Positions 36,594 through 45,298 of a stretch of 64,000 nt of DNA are shown here, one piece after another; the first letter of the stretch is position 1, and each line of letters opens with the position of its first letter. Made by a program: the position numbers and the translations under genes. This stretch comes from Aequitasia blattaphilus (GTDB lineage: Bacteria > Bacillota > Clostridia > Lachnospirales > Lachnospiraceae), in the NCBI RefSeq assembly GCF_024721305.1, contig NZ_JAMXOD010000003.1, positions 1 to 64,000 on the forward strand, in the 5' to 3' direction. The notes beneath the pieces were generated by a model. That model was not told where the DNA came from. It worked only from the letters and a program-made list of their open reading frames with translations, and made no database searches.

Positions 36594-37433
36594 CTATATT
36601 ACCACAATTATTCCGCCGTTGGAAGCATACATTGTGCTAATTCCCCTTGTATCCAATATAATTACTTCTTTTACCTTTGTTAGCTTGAGAATCATTTCCT
36701 TCACTTGCAGCGCTCTTTCTTTACAGTTGCAATGAGAAATAGCCAATATTTTTGAAGAAGAATTTTTTATTTCTGGAATGATCTTCTTTACCATACCTTG
36801 CAATGCCTTATTGATTCCTCTTCCCTGTCCCAATTGCTGAATCGTGCCTTCCGGTGTCGATCCAAGAATCGGCTTAATATTAAGGGCTGATGCAACCAAA
36901 AGCTTAATCCCTGTCAGTCTTCCGTTCTTCCGAAGTGTATCCAGGTCTTCAAGCACAAAATATGTGTGCTGCTCCTCAATATAGCTTTCCACTGCTTCCA
37001 CTAAAGCCGCAAAATCAAGTCCTCTTTCTTCGCACTCTCTTATCTTAAGGGCAATTAATGTTTCTCCTACTGATGCCGAATTTGAATCAAAAATATGAAT
37101 TTCTTTTTCTCCATCCTCTTCTTCATACATTTGCTTCGCTAAATTTGCGCTATTATAAGAACCGCTTAAATTGGAAGAAAGTGTCACAACGTATACACGC
37201 TTTTCTTCCCCCTTAAACAAGTCCATATATTGTTCCGGAGAAGGACAGGCACTTCTTGGGCACTCCTTTGACTCCTTTGCAATCTTGATAAATTCCCCTT
37301 GATTAAAACTTTCATCATCTACAATATGATAATTCTCAACTAAAATTGACAGAGGAACCGATGTAAATATACCCGATTCCTTCATTTCTTCTGTTAGTTC
37401 CCCACAACTATCTACCAGTACTTTGTATTCCAT
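36594..37433 (-). CDS. DegV-family fatty acid-binding protein
   Basis: 279 residues of the DegV (FakB) fold. Signatures: VDSCGEL at the start, SACPSPEQY near 60 with the Ser ligand, TLSSNLSGSYNSA near 88, and the C-terminal DTRGISTMYASNGG. DegV proteins bind a fatty acid and present it to FakA kinase. fakA is not in the window, so that role is from family knowledge only. Ribosome binding site GAAGGAG. A promoter and a 19-bp dyad lie upstream. Confidence 0.92.
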   Translation of the reverse strand: MEYKVLVDSCGELTEEMKESGIFTSVPLSILVENYHIVDDESFNQGEFIKIAKESKECPRSACPSPEQYMDLFKGEEKRVYVVTLSSNLSGSYNSANLAKQMYEEEDGEKEIHIFDSNSASVGETLIALKIRECEERGLDFAALVEAVESYIEEQHTYFVLEDLDTLRKNGRLTGIKLLVASALNIKPILGSTPEGTIQQLGQGRGINKALQGMVKKIIPEIKNSSSKILAISHCNCKERALQVKEMILKLTKVKEVIILDTRGISTMYASNGGIIVVI

Positions 37434-37463
37434 ATAACTCCTTCCAGAGTTTATCGCCCTAGG

Positions 37464-37499
37464 TTTAAAACTCTATTTCATGTAGTATTCAATACTACA
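37464..37499 (-). promoter_or_regulatory. Promoter and 19-bp dyad ahead of degV
   Basis: Minus-strand TTGAAT (37487-37492), 17-base spacer and TTTAAA (37464-37469). The -35 box lies inside a perfect palindrome TGTAGTATT-C-AATACTACA (37481-37499). An operator covering the -35 box is a typical repression site. The regulator is unknown. Confidence 0.6.
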
Positions 37500-37532
37500 A
37501 GAATATCATATCCCTATTAAAAAGAAAACCCC

Positions 37533-38714
37533 CTAATCGAATCGTATCTTTCTGGAAATACCTAAAGCGATTCCCATTTCTGCCAACAGGAATAAGGTGG
37601 ACGTTCCCCCATAACTTACAAAGGGAAGAGTAATACCTGTTGTGGGTATTACATTGGTCACAACCGCCACGTTTAAAATCACCTGAAGTCCAATGTGGGC
37701 AAATATCCCCGTTACAATCAGTGCACTAAACAAATCCGGTGCATTCTGGGCTATAAAAACAAGTCGATATAAAAGCAAACCGAAAAGTAACAGTATCATG
37801 ATTGCTCCAAATATCCCTAATTCTTCACATATTACCGACAAAATCATGTCATTTTGTACTTCCGGTATAATCATCTTTTGTGTGCTGTTTCCAAAGCCTT
37901 TCCCAAAAAGACCTCCAGATCCAATGGCATACAGGCCCTGCATCACCTGGAATCCACCTTCCGCTGCATGCTCTTCCGGCTGGAGCCATACTACGATACG
38001 ACGCATTCGGAAGCTGTCACTTGAATCCAACGTTGCTCCTATATAAAGAACTGCGATTGCCAGTAACGCAATTCCAGCCATTGCAATGGCAACATATGGT
38101 TTTGCATTAGGATGGGATACAAAAATTACAACTGCACCAATTCCAAATATTATAATTGCAGTACTGAGATTTTCCGTAAAGAAATAAGCTGAGAAAGCTG
38201 CAAATCCCGCCACTGCTAAGATTTTAAAACTTTCCTTAAATTTCCGGTATTTTTTTCCCATTTGAATAATAAGAGCAGGTATCAGTAAAATAACTGCAAT
38301 TTTTGCAATTTCGGATGGCTGCAGCTGTTGTCCTGCCGGAAGCTTAATCCACCTTCTTGCTCCATTTACCTCTTTTCCCAAGGGAGTGAACTTCACCAGA
38401 AACATTAAAAATATTGCCACAGCATAAATCGGTGGTGCCAGCTTAAAATAAATTCTGTAATTAATCCTTGATATAATAAACATTCCTATGAAACCTGCTA
38501 CAGTAAATAGAAGCTGTCTCTTCAAATAGAACATGCTGTCTCCCGTTGTCACAAGAGCGCTGTATGAACTGGTACTATAAAGCATTATCAAACCAAAACA
38601 CACTAAAAAAATCAGTACTGCCAAGAGGCTATAGTCGAAATATTGCTCCTTCACTATAGCCTTTCTTTGCATTACTGATTTTTTTGTTTTTTTCTTCGTC
38701 ATCTGTTTCGCCAT
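37533..38714 (-). CDS. FtsW/RodA/SpoVE-family lipid II polymerase
   Basis: 393 residues, about ten membrane helices: SEDS glycosyltransferase making glycan strands. Family motifs: VNGARRWIKLP near 120, QPSEIAKIAVIL near 135, the loop with VMQGLYAIGSGGLFGKGFGNSTQK near 255, and the C-terminal VIPTTGITLPFVSYGGTSTL. These point to FtsW or SpoVE rather than RodA but do not decide it. The start ATG at 38712-38714 has GGAG six bases upstream and fits the mapped promoter; an ATG at 38726 lies almost on the transcript start. It stands outside the division cluster. Confidence 0.88.
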   Translation of the reverse strand: MAKQMTKKKTKKSVMQRKAIVKEQYFDYSLLAVLIFLVCFGLIMLYSTSSYSALVTTGDSMFYLKRQLLFTVAGFIGMFIISRINYRIYFKLAPPIYAVAIFLMFLVKFTPLGKEVNGARRWIKLPAGQQLQPSEIAKIAVILLIPALIIQMGKKYRKFKESFKILAVAGFAAFSAYFFTENLSTAIIIFGIGAVVIFVSHPNAKPYVAIAMAGIALLAIAVLYIGATLDSSDSFRMRRIVVWLQPEEHAAEGGFQVMQGLYAIGSGGLFGKGFGNSTQKMIIPEVQNDMILSVICEELGIFGAIMILLLFGLLLYRLVFIAQNAPDLFSALIVTGIFAHIGLQVILNVAVVTNVIPTTGITLPFVSYGGTSTLFLLAEMGIALGISRKIRFD

Positions 38715-38735
38715 TTTCTTCTCCATTCTTTCCCT

Positions 38736-38764
38736 ATTATACTGAGAACGGAGGCTAAAAACAA
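38736..38764 (-). promoter_or_regulatory. Promoter of the ftsW-type gene
   Basis: Minus-strand TTGTTT (38759-38764), 17-base spacer and TATAAT (38736-38741), immediately after the pflB stop. It leaves a leader of only about 15 bases. Confidence 0.7.
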
Positions 38765-38767
38765 GAC

Positions 38768-40999
38768 TTAGATTTTCTCATGGAAGGTTCGGCTGATCAC
38801 TTCTCTTTGCTGTTCCTTCGTCAAACGGTTAAAGTTTACTGCATATCCAGATACTCGAATTGTTAAATTCGGATACTTTTCAGGGTGATCATAGGCATCC
38901 AATAAGACCTCTTTGTTCAATACATTCACATTCAAATGATGTGCCATCATAGCAAAATACCCATCTAAAATCGCTGTCAGCTTTTTCAAACGCTCTTCCT
39001 CTGTTTTACCCAGGCTTTCCGGAACCACACTGAAGGTGTTGGATATTCCATCTTTACAATATTCATAATCCAACTTTGCAACAGAGTTTAAAGAAGCCAG
39101 GGCACCATTTTTATCTCTTCCATGCATCGGATTTGCTCCTGGCGCAAAAGGTTCGCCTGCCCCTCTTCCATCTGGAGTTGCTCCTGTCTTTTTACCGTAA
39201 ACAACATTGGATGTAATCGTTAAAATAGAAAGGGTCGCCACTGCATCTCTATACAGTTTGTTTTTCTTTAATTCTTTATAGAAAAGTTCAACTTGCTCTT
39301 GAGCAATCTGATCTGCCCTGTCATCATCATTCCCATATGCCGGATAATTCTGTTCATTTACAAATTCTTTAATTAATCCCGTCTCTTCATCCCGAATGCA
39401 TTTGACTTTTCCATATTTTATTGCAGATAAAGAATCGGCAAGTACACTGAGTCCTGCAATTCCGAAGGCCATAAGCCTTCTTACTTTCGTATCATGAAGA
39501 GCCATTTGCGTTTTCTCATAAGCGTATTTATCATGCATATAGTGTATAATGTTCATTGTATTAACATAGGTCTTCGCCAACCATGGACGATAGATTTCCA
39601 GTCTCTCGACTACCTTTTCATAGTCCAGGTATTCTTCGCTGTATACCTCCATTTTAGGACCCACTTCCAAATTCAGCTTCTCATCCACTCCACCGTTTAA
39701 TGCCACTAGAAGCATTTTAGCAAGGTTTGCTCTTGCCCCAAAAAATTGCATGTCTTTTCCAATCTTCATTGCAGAGACACAGCAGGCAATTCCATAATCA
39801 TCTCCGTAATCTTTTCTCATTAAATCATCATTTTCATATTGTATCGAGTCTGTATCACAAGAAACCTTTGCACAGTAATGCTTGAAGTTTTCTGGCAAAT
39901 CCTTTGACCATAATACGGTAAGGTTTGGTTCTGCTGCCGGATTGAGGTTATACAAAGTATGTAAAATACGATAGGAGGTCTTGGTTACCATATGGCGGCC
40001 ATCCTCTGTCATTCCTGCGATTGCTTCCGTAATCCACATAGGATCTCCAGCAAAAAGCTCATTGTAATCTGGCGTGCGAAGCATTCTGGCCATACGTAAC
40101 TTTAATACAAAATCATCCATTAACTCCTGAGCGCCTTCTTCTGTCAAGGTTCCATTTTTTAAATCTCTCTCCAAATAAATATCTAAAAAGGTTGTTGTCC
40201 TTCCCAGACTCATGGCTGCACCATTCTGCTCCTTAATCGCTCCCAAATATCCAAAGTAAAGCCATTGAATCGCTTCTTTTCCATTGTTTGCCGGCTTACT
40301 AATGTCAATTCCATAAATCAAAGCCATATCTTTTAGCTTTTCTAAAAAGCTTATTTGCTGGAAAAGCTCTTCTTGCTGGCGAATACTATCCACATCCATT
40401 ACATCCTGTGACAACACCGCCTTGTCTTTTCTTTTATTTTCGATTAAGTAGTCCACTCCATACAGAGCGATTCTTCGATAATCACCAATAATACGTCCTC
40501 TTCCATATGCATCCGGCAATCCGGTTATGAGTCCTGCTTTTCTCGCCTTTCGCGTTTCTTCATTGTAAACACGGAACACACCATCATTATGAGTTGTACG
40601 ATACTTGAATTCGTTTTCCACCTCTTCAGAAAGCTCGTATCCATAAGCTTTACAAGCATCCCGGGTCATGCGAATTCCTCCAAATGGATGAATTGCTCTC
40701 TTTAAAGGAGCATCTGTTTGAAGCCCTACAATCAACTCTTTATCTTTGTCTAAGTATCCTGCCTGATAGTTTAGAAGAGAGGATGCTGTCGTTGTATCGA
40801 TATCCAGCACACCACCTTTTTCCTGCTCCTGTCTTTGAAGCTCTTCATACTTTGCCAAAAGCTCTTTTGTTCTCTTTGTTGCCCCTTGTAAAAAACTATG
40901 ATCCCCATCATATGGAGAATAGTTCTCCAAAATAAAGTTTCTTACATCAATTTCTTTTTCCCAATTTCCTGATTTAAATCCTTCCCAACACTTCATCAT
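38768..40999 (-). CDS. pflB: Formate C-acetyltransferase (pyruvate formate-lyase)
   Basis: 743 residues. Converts pyruvate and CoA to acetyl-CoA and formate in anaerobic growth, through a glycyl radical. The active-site pair CC is seen in [23 protein letters not shown], and the glycyl-radical loop [12 protein letters not shown] is at the C-terminus. The start is the ATG at 40997-40999 with AGGAGG five bases upstream. Length fits PflB. No pflA activase follows: the next gene has its own promoter. A ZTP riboswitch precedes the gene. Confidence 0.97.
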   Translation of the reverse strand: MMKCWEGFKSGNWEKEIDVRNFILENYSPYDGDHSFLQGATKRTKELLAKYEELQRQEQEKGGVLDIDTTTASSLLNYQAGYLDKDKELIVGLQTDAPLKRAIHPFGGIRMTRDACKAYGYELSEEVENEFKYRTTHNDGVFRVYNEETRKARKAGLITGLPDAYGRGRIIGDYRRIALYGVDYLIENKRKDKAVLSQDVMDVDSIRQQEELFQQISFLEKLKDMALIYGIDISKPANNGKEAIQWLYFGYLGAIKEQNGAAMSLGRTTTFLDIYLERDLKNGTLTEEGAQELMDDFVLKLRMARMLRTPDYNELFAGDPMWITEAIAGMTEDGRHMVTKTSYRILHTLYNLNPAAEPNLTVLWSKDLPENFKHYCAKVSCDTDSIQYENDDLMRKDYGDDYGIACCVSAMKIGKDMQFFGARANLAKMLLVALNGGVDEKLNLEVGPKMEVYSEEYLDYEKVVERLEIYRPWLAKTYVNTMNIIHYMHDKYAYEKTQMALHDTKVRRLMAFGIAGLSVLADSLSAIKYGKVKCIRDEETGLIKEFVNEQNYPAYGNDDDRADQIAQEQVELFYKELKKNKLYRDAVATLSILTITSNVVYGKKTGATPDGRGAGEPFAPGANPMHGRDKNGALASLNSVAKLDYEYCKDGISNTFSVVPESLGKTEEERLKKLTAILDGYFAMMAHHLNVNVLNKEVLLDAYDHPEKYPNLTIRVSGYAVNFNRLTKEQQREVISRTFHEKI

Positions 41000-41050
41000 A
41001 TTTACCTCCTGAAAATGTGACATCACCAGCTGCTCCTCTGTTAAAGAAAC

Positions 41051-41166
41051 AAAAAAAGCAGCATCAAACGTGTGATGCTGCCCAGACGGTCGGCTAAACT
41101 TATTGCTCTTTATTCCCTCGTGGTTATTCCCACTAATTCCGTCAGTAATAAAGAACCTTTCCTACT
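41051..41166 (-). ncRNA. ZTP (pfl) riboswitch with terminator, upstream of pflB
   Basis: On the minus strand the leader holds GACGG (41139-41143) pairing with CCGTC (41085-41089), a P3-like hairpin GTGG-GAATAA-CCAC (41120-41133) and the hallmark CCGACCGTCTGGGCA. Directly after comes a terminator, GCAGCATCA paired with TGATGCTGC (41058-41081), with seven T residues. The terminator's first bases reuse the GCA of CTGGGCA, so aptamer and terminator exclude each other. ZTP or ZMP signals low 10-formyl-folate; pflB yields formate for that pool. Confidence 0.93.
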
Positions 41167-41172
41167 AAGGAA

Positions 41173-41201
41173 ACTATACCATCATTTTTCTCAATAATCA
41201 A
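41173..41201 (-). promoter_or_regulatory. Promoter of the riboswitch-pflB transcript
   Basis: Minus-strand TTGATT (41196-41201), 17-base spacer, extended -10 TGGTATAGT (core 41173-41178). The start point near 41166 is just before the aptamer. Confidence 0.82.
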
Positions 41202-41208
41202 GCTCTTT

Positions 41209-41499
41209 CTACTTAAAAAAATACAGGTAAATAATAAAGGCTGCCACGAGCACAATCAAGATTCCAAGTATAACCAAAGGTATGATTGATCCGCTCTTTT
41301 CTTCTTCATATCCGGCATCTACCATCTCTTTATAACCCTTTTTAACTTTGCGCTCTCTTTTTTCCCTCACTTCCGCTTCCGGAATATTCGAGTACTTTTT
41401 CGGTGCTACCTTATATTTCTTTCTACAAGTTAAACACAATAAATACTCCGGATTTTTTTCGCTTCTTTTTAATTCGTTTCCACAAGTTGGACACTTCAT
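41209..41499 (-). CDS. Zinc-ribbon membrane protein in the copper operon, function unknown
   Basis: 96 residues. N-terminal zinc ribbon with CPTCG (3-7) and CLTCR (22-26), a basic middle (EKRERKVKKGYKEM) and one C-terminal membrane helix (IIPLVILGILIVLVAAFIIYLYFF). A soluble ribbon on a tail anchor. The gene starts 17 bases after copZ, so it is probably the last gene of the cop operon. The four cysteines could bind Zn or Cu; no family function is known to me. Confidence 0.7.
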   Translation of the reverse strand: MKCPTCGNELKRSEKNPEYLLCLTCRKKYKVAPKKYSNIPEAEVREKRERKVKKGYKEMVDAGYEEEKSGSIIPLVILGILIVLVAAFIIYLYFFK

Positions 41500-41516
41500 T
41501 TTCTCAAACTCCTTCT

Positions 41517-41708
41517 TTATAGTTTTCCTTCAAAACCTAAATCATCCAGTGCTTCTAAGGCTTTTTTCACTTCTTGATCATCCCCGTCCACACTTACCGT
41601 TTTACTTTCCAAATCCACGGAAAATTTTAGGTTTTCTTCCTGAAACAATTTTTCAATTCGACTAACGCATTTCATACAATGCATGTCTTCTACTTTTATA
41701 ACAGTCAT
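41517..41708 (-). CDS. copZ: Copper chaperone-like heavy-metal-associated domain protein
   Basis: 63 residues, a single HMA domain with the MHCMKC metal-binding motif (9-14) and the beta-alpha-beta-beta-alpha-beta pattern. Such proteins carry Cu(I) to CopA and CsoR. The final stretch GFEGKL is typical of the fold. GGAGGAA lies before the ATG. It follows csoR by 11 bases in the copper operon. Other metals cannot be excluded, but the neighbours favour copper. Confidence 0.85.
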   Translation of the reverse strand: MTVIKVEDMHCMKCVSRIEKLFQEENLKFSVDLESKTVSVDGDDQEVKKALEALDDLGFEGKL

Positions 41709-41719
41709 TTTTATTCCTC

Positions 41720-42001
41720 CTATTTCATCAATTTTTGCAACGTATCACAAAGTTCGTCTACCACTTCATCATTACCTTCTTTGATATCTCGTACCACACA
41801 GGTATGAATATGATTGGATAGCAATGTCTTATTAAAAGAATTTAGTGCAGCAGATATTGCCGAGACCTGAGTAAGTATGTCTACACAATAGCGTTCTTCT
41901 TCCACCATCCGTTTAATACCTCTAATCTGTCCCTCAATCCGGTTCAATCGATTCATTAAATCTTTATACTCTTTTGTATCACGCTGTTTTTCTTTCGTCA
42001 T
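41720..42001 (-). CDS. csoR: CsoR-family copper-sensing repressor
   Basis: 93-residue all-helical repressor of the CsoR/RcnR family. The Cu(I) ligand set Cys-His-Cys is present: Cys in EERYCVDILTQ (about 38) and His plus Cys in NHIHTCVV (about 63-67). This set marks CsoR rather than nickel-type RcnR. It releases DNA when copper binds. The gene overlaps the end of copA by 23 bases. Two matching operators lie at the operon promoter. Confidence 0.92.
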   Translation of the reverse strand: MTKEKQRDTKEYKDLMNRLNRIEGQIRGIKRMVEEERYCVDILTQVSAISAALNSFNKTLLSNHIHTCVVRDIKEGNDEVVDELCDTLQKLMK

Positions 42002-44252
42002 TTTCTTCCCCCTTTAATGCCCGGTGTCGTAACATCAATGCATTTCCCACTACCGTCACAGAGCTTAGGCTCATCGCCAATCCTGCAAACATCGGACTGA
42101 GCAGTGTGCCGTTGATTGCATAAAGCGCTCCGGCTGCCAGAGGGATTCCCAAGGTATTATAAAAAAATGCCCAGAACAAATTCTGCTTAATATTGCGAAT
42201 CGTTGCCTTACTCAAGAGTATTCCCTTGTAAACATCGTTCAATGATGATTTTACCACAACCATATCCGCTGAGTCTATGGCAATATCACTTCCGCTTCCA
42301 ATTGCCACTCCCACATCTGCTCCCGAAAGAGCAGGAGCATCATTAATCCCATCCCCTACCATCATAACAAGTCCTTCTTTTTTCTGCAACATTTCCACAA
42401 CATTCACTTTTTCATCCGGCAGAACTTCCGCAATCACCTCATCAACATCTACCTGTTTTGCAATTGCATTGGCCGTCTTTTTGTTATCACCTGTCACCAT
42501 ATAGACTTTAATTCCAAGGTTCTTCATTTTCCGAATTGCTTTTTTACTATCTGGTTTTACCGGATCTGCTATCGAAACCAATCCAATCACTTTGTCTTTT
42601 GTTGCTGCATACATTGGTGTCTGTCCTAATTCTGCTGCCCTGTCTCCGTCCTGAGCATACTCATTGATTTCAACTCCAAGCTCATCCATCAATTTTTTAT
42701 TCCCCACATAATACGGAACACCTTCCAGCTTTCCTTTAATTCCCATACCTGTGAGACTTTGAAAATCCTGAACTTTTCCCAATTCCACATTATTTTCCTT
42801 GGCTTTCTTGACAATTGCTTCCCCTAATGGATGCTCCGAATTTTGCTCCAGAGAAGCTAAAATACCAAGAAGCTGCCTTTCCTCAATATCCTTGGACAAA
42901 ACCCCTATCACCTCAGGCTGTCCTTTTGTAATGGTTCCTGTTTTATCAAGAATAATCGATTGAACGTGATGAGCCGTTTCCAATGCCTCCCCACTCTTAA
43001 TCAAAATACCATGATTGGCTCCTACCCCTGTGCCCACCATGATAGCAGTTGGTGTTGCCAACCCCAGCGCACAAGGACACGCAATCACAAGAACCGAAAC
43101 AAATATGGTCAAACAAAAGGCTAAATCATGCCCCAACAACGCCCAGGTGCCTGCGGCTATCACCGCAATTATCATTACCCCTGGAACAAAATATCCTGCC
43201 ACTTTATCTGCAAGCTTTGATATAGGCGCCTTTTTTCCTTGGGCATCTTCCATCATCCTTACAATTTGAGATAATGTAGTTTCTTCCCCCACTCGGTTTA
43301 CTTTCACCAATATACTGCCTTTGTGATTTACACTTCCGCCAATTACCTGGTCTTCTTGCTCCTTTTCTACAGGAATACTCTCTCCTGTCAGCATTGCTTC
43401 ATCTACCGTTGTAGTTCCTTCTACAATAATACCGTCCACCGGAATACGTTCGCCTGGTTTCACTAAAACAGTATCTCCTACCTGAATCTGAGCAATTGAA
43501 ATTTCCGTATATACACCGTCCTTTACTACAGTTGCTGTGTCCGGTGTTAGTTGAATTAGTTTTTTAATTGCATCACCCGTTTTGCTTTTACTTCGTTGTT
43601 CTAAAAACTTACCTACCATTACAAGTGTTACCACAACTGCTGCCGATTCATAATAAAGATGGTGAACTTTCGAAGAATCTAATGGGATTCCGATTGTCAT
43701 AACCAAGCTGTATAGGAATGCACTACCGGTTCCTACCGCAACCAGAGAATCCATATTGGGGTGTCCTTTAAAAAGACTTTTTATACCAACACTATAAAAC
43801 TTGCTGCCATTTATCAAAATCACCAACGTAAGAATAAGCTGTGTCAATGCAAAGTTCAATGGATTATGATGCATATCAATAATTTGGGGAAGAGGCAAGG
43901 GAAATGGTACCATATGCCCCATCGAAACGTACAGTAAAGGAATCGCTAAAATAATATTTACGAAAACCTTCCTTTGGGTTTTCTTCACCTCCAGAGCTAA
44001 ATTCTCTTCTGCTTTATCTCTTTCCTCTTTGCTCTTTCTGATGTATGGTGTAGCAACAAAGCCTGCACGATCCACCTTCGCAACCACATCCTCATCCTTT
44101 ACCTTATTTTCATCTAAGGTTATCGTCAAAAGATTTGTTGTGAGGTTTACACTGCTCTTTGTAACACCCTCCATTTTCGCCGTCACCCGCTCTACTGCGC
44201 TGGAACAAGCCGCACAAGTCATTCCTTTTATTTCATATTGTTTTGTAATCAT
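41979..44252 (-). CDS. copA: Copper-exporting P1B-type ATPase
   Basis: 757 residues. One N-terminal HMA domain with GMTCAAC, then eight membrane helices with the Cu-selective CPC motif (IACPCALG), the TGES actuator motif, the phosphorylation site DKTGT, the SEHPLG P1B signature, and GDGINDAP. Exports Cu(I) from the cytoplasm. The start is the ATG at 44250-44252, eight bases after GGAGG. First gene of the CsoR-controlled operon. Confidence 0.95.
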   Translation of the reverse strand: MITKQYEIKGMTCAACSSAVERVTAKMEGVTKSSVNLTTNLLTITLDENKVKDEDVVAKVDRAGFVATPYIRKSKEERDKAEENLALEVKKTQRKVFVNIILAIPLLYVSMGHMVPFPLPLPQIIDMHHNPLNFALTQLILTLVILINGSKFYSVGIKSLFKGHPNMDSLVAVGTGSAFLYSLVMTIGIPLDSSKVHHLYYESAAVVVTLVMVGKFLEQRSKSKTGDAIKKLIQLTPDTATVVKDGVYTEISIAQIQVGDTVLVKPGERIPVDGIIVEGTTTVDEAMLTGESIPVEKEQEDQVIGGSVNHKGSILVKVNRVGEETTLSQIVRMMEDAQGKKAPISKLADKVAGYFVPGVMIIAVIAAGTWALLGHDLAFCLTIFVSVLVIACPCALGLATPTAIMVGTGVGANHGILIKSGEALETAHHVQSIILDKTGTITKGQPEVIGVLSKDIEERQLLGILASLEQNSEHPLGEAIVKKAKENNVELGKVQDFQSLTGMGIKGKLEGVPYYVGNKKLMDELGVEINEYAQDGDRAAELGQTPMYAATKDKVIGLVSIADPVKPDSKKAIRKMKNLGIKVYMVTGDNKKTANAIAKQVDVDEVIAEVLPDEKVNVVEMLQKKEGLVMMVGDGINDAPALSGADVGVAIGSGSDIAIDSADMVVVKSSLNDVYKGILLSKATIRNIKQNLFWAFFYNTLGIPLAAGALYAINGTLLSPMFAGLAMSLSSVTVVGNALMLRHRALKGEENDERKTA

Positions 44253-44270
44253 ACACTTCGCCTCCTTCAC

Positions 44271-44315
44271 ATACCCCCGATGGGTATATCGTCATATTAT
44301 ACCCCCACGGGGTGT
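44271..44315. promoter_or_regulatory. Two CsoR operator boxes
   Basis: Two G/C-tract palindromes: ATACCCCCGATGGGTAT (44271-44287) and ATACCCCCACGGGGTGT (44299-44315). They match the CsoR box, ATACCC...GGGTAT. The right box lies between the copA -35 and -10 elements, the left one just after the start point. Confidence 0.88.
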
Positions 44316-44322
44316 TTGTCAA
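44294..44322 (-). promoter_or_regulatory. Promoter of the copA operon
   Basis: Minus-strand TTGACA (44317-44322), 17-base spacer, TAATAT (44294-44299). The spacer is a CsoR box. The divergent promoter's -35 starts four bases away. Confidence 0.85.
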
Positions 44323-44325
44323 TAG

Positions 44326-44354
44326 TTGACACTCTTTTTTTATCCCACTATAAT
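44326..44354 (+). promoter_or_regulatory. Consensus promoter of the dehydrogenase-like gene
   Basis: TTGACA (44326-44331), 17-base spacer, TATAAT (44349-44354): full match to the sigma-A consensus. It stands back to back with the copA promoter, with the two -35 boxes only three bases apart. Confidence 0.9.
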
Positions 44355-44384
44355 AATTGAAACACACAACAGGAGGATACTCAT

Positions 44385-45257
44385 ATGATTTTCAAAAAGA
44401 TTGTTGCAATTGAGCCAACAAAGCTTTTGCCTGAATGGAACGAAAAACTAAGAGTCTATGGAGAAGAATGTGTTTTTTATGACGACATCCCTTCTCATGA
44501 TAAAGAAATTATCTCTCGAATCGGTGATGCGGACTGCGTTCTGCTCAGCTACACCAGTGGGATAAATTCAAATGTAATGAAGTCTTGTCCCAATATCAAA
44601 TACATTGGTATGTGCTGTAGCCTCTATGCCCCGGAAAATGCAAATGTGGATATTCTTTGGGCACAAGCACACTCTATCACTGTAACAGGAGTTCGGGATT
44701 ATGGAGATGACGGCGTTCGGGAATACGTAGTAAGCGAATTGGTACGTCTGTTACATAACAGGCCTGAGGCTTTGGAGCTTACAGATTTAAACATCGGAAT
44801 CTTAGGACTTGGAACTCTTGGCACTTTAATCGCGAAAACATTGCGTTTCTTCGGGGCAAACATTTACTATTACAGCCGTACAAGAAAAGAGGATGTGGAA
44901 CAGGATTTATCCATTCATTACCTTCCTTTGGCTAATATACTGCCTCAGGTAGACATTTTAATTACATGCCTAAATAAAAACGTTGTACTCTTAGGGGAAG
45001 ACGAGTTTCGTCTTTTTGGAAATGATAAAATACTAATGAACGTATCGATTTCTCCCTCTCATGAAATACCAGCTCTTAAGAACTGGCTTTCCTATAGCGG
45101 AAATCTTGCTCTCAGTGATACCCCTGCGGGTATCGGAGAAGAAATCTCTGATTTAAAAAATGTGATTTGCGGAAACAGAAGTGCCGGTTTGACTTCTCTT
45201 GCAAAAGTAAGGTTGGCACAAAAGGTTATTCGGAACATTGAATCCTACTTAAGTTAG
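44385..45257 (+). CDS. D-2-hydroxyacid dehydrogenase-like protein lacking catalytic residues
   Basis: 290 residues. An N-terminal catalytic-domain half (MIFKKIVAIEPTKLLPEW...) and an NAD-binding Rossmann domain with GLGTLGTL (about 144-151). In active enzymes of the family an Arg follows the NxARG strand, a Glu comes later and a His sits in a PHxxG loop. Here the equivalents read MNVSISPSHE, SDTPAGIGEE and CGNRSAGLT, so the Arg and His are absent. It may bind NAD(H) without acting as a dehydrogenase. AGGAGG lies upstream of the ATG. It is plus-strand, divergent from copA, with a perfect promoter and a terminator at 45267. Confidence 0.75.
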   Translation: MIFKKIVAIEPTKLLPEWNEKLRVYGEECVFYDDIPSHDKEIISRIGDADCVLLSYTSGINSNVMKSCPNIKYIGMCCSLYAPENANVDILWAQAHSITVTGVRDYGDDGVREYVVSELVRLLHNRPEALELTDLNIGILGLGTLGTLIAKTLRFFGANIYYYSRTRKEDVEQDLSIHYLPLANILPQVDILITCLNKNVVLLGEDEFRLFGNDKILMNVSISPSHEIPALKNWLSYSGNLALSDTPAGIGEEISDLKNVICGNRSAGLTSLAKVRLAQKVIRNIESYLS

Positions 45258-45266
45258 GACAAGCGA

Positions 45267-45292
45267 AAAGGACACTGTACAGTGTCCTTTTA
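45267..45292. terminator. Bidirectional terminator between the dehydrogenase-like gene and glyA
   Basis: Perfect palindrome with 12-base arms AAAAGGACACTG / CAGTGTCCTTTT and a TA loop. Followed by T-rich sequence on both strands. Shared by the two convergent genes. Confidence 0.88.
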
Positions 45293-45298
45293 ATCTTT

